Positions 7,681-10,917 of a stretch of 10,917 bases of DNA are shown here, one piece after another; position 1 is the stretch's first letter, and every line of letters begins with the position of its first letter. The notes beneath the pieces are model-generated. The model was not told the DNA's origin, searched no databases, and saw only the letters and a list, made by a program, of their open reading frames with translations. Source of the DNA: Clostridia bacterium (GTDB taxonomy: Bacteria > Bacillota > Clostridia > Christensenellales > HGM11417); contig JAFQWR010000157.1 of the NCBI GenBank assembly GCA_017407365.1, forward strand, positions 1 through 10,917, given 5' to 3'. The position numbers and the translations under genes are program-made.

Positions 7681-7688
7681 CAGAGAAG

Positions 7689-9062
7689 ATGAGAAACAAA
7701 ATACTGATCGCGATGATTGCTCTCGTGCTGTGCGCCTTTATGGGCTCGCTTGCAGTGGCTCACGGCGCGGCAACACTGGGAAATCCCACCACCGTTACGG
7801 CTAACGGAGTGGTTTACAACAAATACACCTTTACCTACGGCGGCGGTGCGCAGGTGATGTTCACGGGCGAATACAAGCCCACCGAGCAAAGCGAATACGA
7901 ATTCGTGGTGCATGATGTCAGAAATGCAAGCGGAATGACCGTACTTACCACCGTAAAGAAGATTGCAGAGGACTACGAGCAGCAGACGGGCAACAAGGTT
8001 GTGCTTGCCACCAACGGCGACTATTTCTTTAACACGGGCGCCTGTGTAGACAGCCTCGTTAAAAACGGCGTAGTGGTGCAAAAGGGCTCGTATGCAACCA
8101 AAAATGCATTTGGCTTTGATAACAACGGCGGTTTTGCCATTGGCAGAATGACCGAAACAAAAAGGTCGATTCAGGTCACCGTTAAGGATAAGACCTACAC
8201 CTTTGATATAGATAAAGTAAATCAGGCTCCCACAAACGAGGGCGAAATTGCGCTGTATACCACCGCAAGCAACGTCACCGTGCAGGGCGCAGGCAAATAC
8301 AAATTTATGACGGATAGCGTAAACCTGTTATCCTTCCCCGTATACGGCTCCTCCACCAGAATGGCAACCGGTGCGGTAGCAGACGACAAGGCATTTTCGC
8401 TCGTTTCGGGTGAGTTTGCCATCGTCATCAAGGGCGCGGGCGAAAAATCGCAGTTCTTCTTTGACAACGTAAAATACGGCGTAAAGGTTGCGCTTGTGGA
8501 TACCCCGAGCGGCGCCTTCACCGGTATGCAGTACGTGGTGGGCGGCTACGATGCTCTTATTAAAAACGGAACCGTGGTAGCAAATCCCCACACCGATAAC
8601 AGCGGCAATGCAAACGCGCCCCGTACCTTCATCGGCAACAAGGCAGACGGCACCGTTATGCTCGGCGTAATCGACGGCAGACAGTCGGGCAAGGTGGGCG
8701 TAACCGTAAAGGGTGAGGCAGATATTGCTAAGACGCTCGGCCTTGTAAACGCATTAGAGCTGGATGGCGGCGGATCTTCCACCTTCTTGTTTGACAGCGG
8801 AAACGGCTTGCAGCTGCTCAATTCTCCCTCCGACGGAAGCGAGCGCAAGGTGAGCAATGCCGTTCTTCTGGTAAAGAAGCCGCAGGCAGAGGAGGAGCCC
8901 GGCGAAAATCCCGGCGAAAATCCCGGTGAAAACCCCGGCGGAAGCGAACAGAAGCCCTCCTCGGGCGGTTGCGGCGGCATCCTTTGCGGCGGTACGCTCA
9001 TTGCATTTGCCGCACTTGCGGTAGTCTTAACGAAGCAAAATAAAAAAGGGAGTCTGAAATAA
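7689..9062 (+). CDS. Secreted NAGPA-family phosphodiester glycosidase with C-terminal membrane tail
   Basis: A 457-residue protein of the NAGPA (phosphodiester glycosidase, PF09992-type) family. The eukaryotic founder removes GlcNAc from GlcNAc-1-phospho-mannose; bacterial members are assumed to split sugar-phosphodiester bonds, but their substrates are mostly unknown. A signal peptide covers about 1-28 (VAHGA end). Family motifs in order are ATNGDYFF (107-114), GGYDALIKNG (285-294), PRTFIG (311-316), DGTVMLGVIDGR (320-331), ALELDGGGSSTF (355-366) and a closing VSNAVLLV (388-395). Residues 184-275 resemble the module repeated in the two upstream proteins. After residue 400 come three PGEN repeats, a Gly/Cys segment (GGCGGILCGG, 426-435), a membrane helix (about 436-448) and a basic end. 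The catalytic domain looks intact. GGAG 8 bases upstream supports the ATG. The next gene starts one base after the stop, tying this enzyme to an ABC importer. Confidence 0.9.
   Translation: MRNKILIAMIALVLCAFMGSLAVAHGAATLGNPTTVTANGVVYNKYTFTYGGGAQVMFTGEYKPTEQSEYEFVVHDVRNASGMTVLTTVKKIAEDYEQQTGNKVVLATNGDYFFNTGACVDSLVKNGVVVQKGSYATKNAFGFDNNGGFAIGRMTETKRSIQVTVKDKTYTFDIDKVNQAPTNEGEIALYTTASNVTVQGAGKYKFMTDSVNLLSFPVYGSSTRMATGAVADDKAFSLVSGEFAIVIKGAGEKSQFFFDNVKYGVKVALVDTPSGAFTGMQYVVGGYDALIKNGTVVANPHTDNSGNANAPRTFIGNKADGTVMLGVIDGRQSGKVGVTVKGEADIAKTLGLVNALELDGGGSSTFLFDSGNGLQLLNSPSDGSERKVSNAVLLVKKPQAEEEPGENPGENPGENPGGSEQKPSSGGCGGILCGGTLIAFAALAVVLTKQNKKGSLK
8898..8941 (+). repeat. 12-base tandem repeats encoding PGEN units
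   Basis: Three near-identical 12-base units (CCCGGCGAAAAT, the third with two changes) and a partial fourth encode PGEN three times followed by PGG, starting at residue 404 of the phosphodiester glycosidase. They form a flexible linker between the catalytic domain and the membrane tail and are a likely slippage site. Confidence 0.85.
9048..9052 (+). promoter_or_regulatory. Ribosome binding site of the solute-binding protein, inside the preceding gene
   Basis: GGGAG lies within the last codons of the phosphodiester glycosidase gene, 11 bases before ATG 9064, a slightly long spacing. The preceding TAA (9060-9062) is one base from the ATG, so translation of the two genes is probably coupled. 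Confidence 0.6.
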
Positions 9063-9063
9063 G

Positions 9064-10641
9064 ATGAACAAGAAAATTATAGCAATTATCGTAGCAGCAG
9101 TAGTCGTTATCGGCGCAGTTGTCGGCATTGTTTTAGGCGCAGGCGGCAACAGCAACGACGATCAGAATATCAATTTTGATATCGACTTAAACAGCAAAAT
9201 CGCGCTCAACGTGCTGATGCCCAACTCCGGTAAGACCATCGAAGAGGTAAACGCAAACCTGAACGCCGCAACCGTAGAGCAGGTAACGGGCTATCACGTA
9301 AACTACTCGCAGCTGCCCGCAAGTAATGCTTCCTCGGCGCTCAACCTCAACATGATCGACCAGGCGCAGTACCACGCAATGAAGCTGACCAACGCACAGT
9401 TTGGCGATATGATCGCTATGGACGGCCTTCTGGCATTAGACGAGGTGATCGACGCCTTTGGCCCTGCCATCAAGGAAGCAATCTCTGAGGAATCGTGGGA
9501 CGTTGTACGTGTAAACGGCAAAATCTACGGCATTCCCGAAAGAGCATCCTCCGACAACATCGAAAACCCCGTTGTTTTCCGCCAGGATTGGCTGGATGCT
9601 CTGCAATTATCCGTACCCACCACGAGAGATGAGTTCACGGCTGTGCTTCGTGCCTTCAAGCAAAACTACTGCAAGGAAGCAGGCACCGCACCCTTAACCT
9701 TCGATATGTATACCCCTCTGATTTATGCGGTTTCCGCCTCCTTCGGCATCTATGCAGAATGGCAGGAATATGAAATCAACGGCAAAAAAGAGGTTCGCTA
9801 CTATATGGACGCTCCCGGCTACGTAGATTACGTCAGCTATATGTCCGATCTTTACAACGAGGGTCTGATTGATAACACCATCTCTACCAACGACGCGGCA
9901 ACCGCTCTGCAAAAGTTCACCACGGGCAAGTCGGGTGCAATTGCAACCTCGCTGTGGAGTGTTTCGGCAATCGTAGCAGGTCTTGAATCCTCCGGTGTCA
10001 TCACCGCAACCGAGGCAAAGGGCACGGTAGAGGATTACCTTTGCTATCTGCGCAGCCTCAAAAATGCGGCAGGAGAGCAGAAGGTTTACCGCACCAGCGG
10101 CTACACCTACATCACCGCAATCCCCTACTACATGGCAGAAAATGCGGGCTATGTAATCGACTGGATCAACAGCAAGCTCACCGATACTGCCGATAAGCAC
10201 AATTTCAGAACCATCGTTCTGGGCGAAGAAAACGTACACTACACCTACAACGAAAACAAGGATGAATACGCACCTGTAAGCGGCAAGTTCGAGGAAAAGG
10301 ACGACGCAAGCTACTACCTCACCGGCAGTAACGAAAACGTGTATACCAAATACTGGCTGGCACGCGTGCAGAAAAATCCCGAATTAAAGCGCGCATGGAA
10401 CACGCTGATGAGAAATGCCGATGAGGTTGGCGTATACAACCTTGTGGACTTTGCTCCTCCCATCGCCGATTACAGTGCAAACCGCGGCACGATGGAGCTT
10501 TATGCGCAGGATCAGTTCTTTGTAATGCTTGGCACCGATAAGGGTACCTCCAAATTCTCTGAGTATCTCACCAAGCTGATGGGCACCGAGGGCGGCACCG
10601 CCGCAACGCAGGCAATCAACGCATGGTATTACAGCAAATAA
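9064..10641 (+). CDS. Extracellular sugar-binding protein of an ABC importer (LipO/YtcQ-like, family 1)
   Basis: A 525-residue solute-binding protein, the usual length for the large LipO/YtcQ type that partners LplB-like permeases. The fold is supported by ALNVLMPNSGKT near the mature N-terminus (47-58), WDVVRVNGKIYGIPER (145-160), PVVFRQDWLDALQLSVPTT (169-187), the FTTGKSGAI segment (285-293) with a Trp at 298, and the late ENVHYTYNENKDEY segment (389-402). The partner is the permease that begins 35 bases downstream. The N-terminus is MNKK plus a hydrophobic stretch (5-25) ending in GAGGNSN. It has no Cys, so the protein is probably held by an uncleaved membrane helix or released, not lipid-anchored. 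Y/W-rich patches suit saccharide stacking. The ligand cannot be deduced; the context suggests an oligosaccharide released by the upstream enzymes (inference). Confidence 0.88.
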   Translation: MNKKIIAIIVAAVVVIGAVVGIVLGAGGNSNDDQNINFDIDLNSKIALNVLMPNSGKTIEEVNANLNAATVEQVTGYHVNYSQLPASNASSALNLNMIDQAQYHAMKLTNAQFGDMIAMDGLLALDEVIDAFGPAIKEAISEESWDVVRVNGKIYGIPERASSDNIENPVVFRQDWLDALQLSVPTTRDEFTAVLRAFKQNYCKEAGTAPLTFDMYTPLIYAVSASFGIYAEWQEYEINGKKEVRYYMDAPGYVDYVSYMSDLYNEGLIDNTISTNDAATALQKFTTGKSGAIATSLWSVSAIVAGLESSGVITATEAKGTVEDYLCYLRSLKNAAGEQKVYRTSGYTYITAIPYYMAENAGYVIDWINSKLTDTADKHNFRTIVLGEENVHYTYNENKDEYAPVSGKFEEKDDASYYLTGSNENVYTKYWLARVQKNPELKRAWNTLMRNADEVGVYNLVDFAPPIADYSANRGTMELYAQDQFFVMLGTDKGTSKFSEYLTKLMGTEGGTAATQAINAWYYSK

Positions 10642-10676
10642 GCCCACGGCTATAAATTAAGTGAGGACAAAGAATC

Positions 10677-10917
10677 ATGAGCGAAAGAGTAAAAGCAGCC
10701 AATAAGTACAAAAACCTGTACTGGTTTTTGGTACCGGCAGTTGTGTTTGCGCTGATCTTTGCTTATCTGCCTATGATAGGCCTTTTGATCGGCTTTAAGG
10801 ATAACCTCAATTTTATCCGCTACCCCAACCCCTTACAGGCGTTTTCGAATGCCGATTGGACGTTCAATCACTTCATCCGCATTTTCAGCGATGCAGATAT
10901 CGGTAAGTATATCGCAA
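10677..10917 (+). CDS. LplB-type ABC sugar transporter permease, N-terminal part (continues past the window)
   Basis: The first 80 codons of a gene cut by the window end. The protein starts MSERVKAANKYKNLYWFLVP and has a first membrane helix at about 14-38 (Phe/Val/Ala-rich, then YLPMIGLLIGFKD). That pattern, a helix ending in [YI]-x-P-M-x-G-x-x-I-[AG]-F-K-D, is typical of LplB/YtcP-like MalF-class permeases. The following NPLQAF and WTFNHFIRIF match the early periplasmic loop and the second-helix approach of the family. GAGG at 10663-10666, 10 bases before the ATG, supports the start. It follows its likely binding protein by 35 bases. A second permease gene (YtcP type) is expected downstream, outside the window. 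Confidence 0.87.
   Translation, partial: MSERVKAANKYKNLYWFLVPAVVFALIFAYLPMIGLLIGFKDNLNFIRYPNPLQAFSNADWTFNHFIRIFSDADIGKYIA

Noticed and set aside
7640..7688. Riboswitch in the leader of the phosphodiester glycosidase gene
   Set aside because: The stretch after the T-run is under 60 bases and contains only one 5-pair stem. No known riboswitch core could be matched.
7574..7804. Small + strand frame across the hairpin into the phosphodiester glycosidase gene
   Set aside because: It overlaps the terminator hairpin and the start of a confident gene in another frame, lacks a ribosome site and encodes nothing recognisable.
4763..8941. CRISPR-like or mobile-element repeats
   Set aside because: The only tandem DNA repeats found are short in-frame coding repeats of linker peptides. 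No spacers, transposase, inverted terminal repeats, tRNA or rRNA were seen.
9694..10239. Minus-strand open frame of 181 codons opposite the solute-binding protein gene
   Set aside because: It is a shadow of a clearly coding + strand gene, with a low-complexity Cys/Val-rich translation and no family match.

Overview
The window looks like a carbohydrate-foraging locus from a low-to-mid GC Gram-positive (Firmicutes-type) bacterium, most likely an uncultured gut Clostridia. The grounds are clear Shine-Dalgarno sites, proteins of clostridial type (LplB/LipO-like ABC import, GHL10 glycosidase, NAGPA-type phosphodiester glycosidase, DUF4127), a lipoprotein-type signal, and C-terminal membrane tails after Pro-rich linkers. 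This lineage is inferred from gene content and was not tested by any search. All seven supported genes lie on the + strand. The window begins inside one gene and ends inside another.

Layout: (1) the 3' end of nanE, N-acetylmannosamine-6-phosphate 2-epimerase (1-223); (2) a cytoplasmic DUF4127 protein (246-1766); (3) a 1050-residue secreted, membrane-anchored GHL10-type glycosidase (1769-4921), two bases after the DUF4127 stop; (4) an 846-residue putative lipoprotein made of Ig-like domains and a repeated module (5003-7543), with AT-rich putative promoter DNA before it and a hairpin plus T-tract after it, so perhaps its own strongly expressed unit; (5) a secreted, membrane-anchored NAGPA-family phosphodiester glycosidase (7689-9062); (6) an ABC sugar-binding protein with an N-terminal membrane anchor (9064-10641), one base after gene 5; (7) the start of an LplB-type ABC permease (10677 to the window end).

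Working model (inference): the surface proteins of genes 3 and 5 process an amino-sugar-containing glycan, perhaps one with sugar-phosphate diester linkages. The lipoprotein would bind or scaffold at the surface. The binding protein and permease would import the released saccharide, and NanE would feed ManNAc-6-P to GlcNAc-6-P in the cytoplasm. The role of the DUF4127 protein is unknown.

The most interesting observation is a roughly 90-130 residue module that seems to recur in three neighbouring extracellular proteins: three copies before the GHL10 barrel, three clear and one diverged copy in the lipoprotein, and one inside the NAGPA protein. The alignment was made by eye. A second point of interest is the 7544-7688 intergenic region, where two mutually exclusive hairpins can be drawn before a T-tract.
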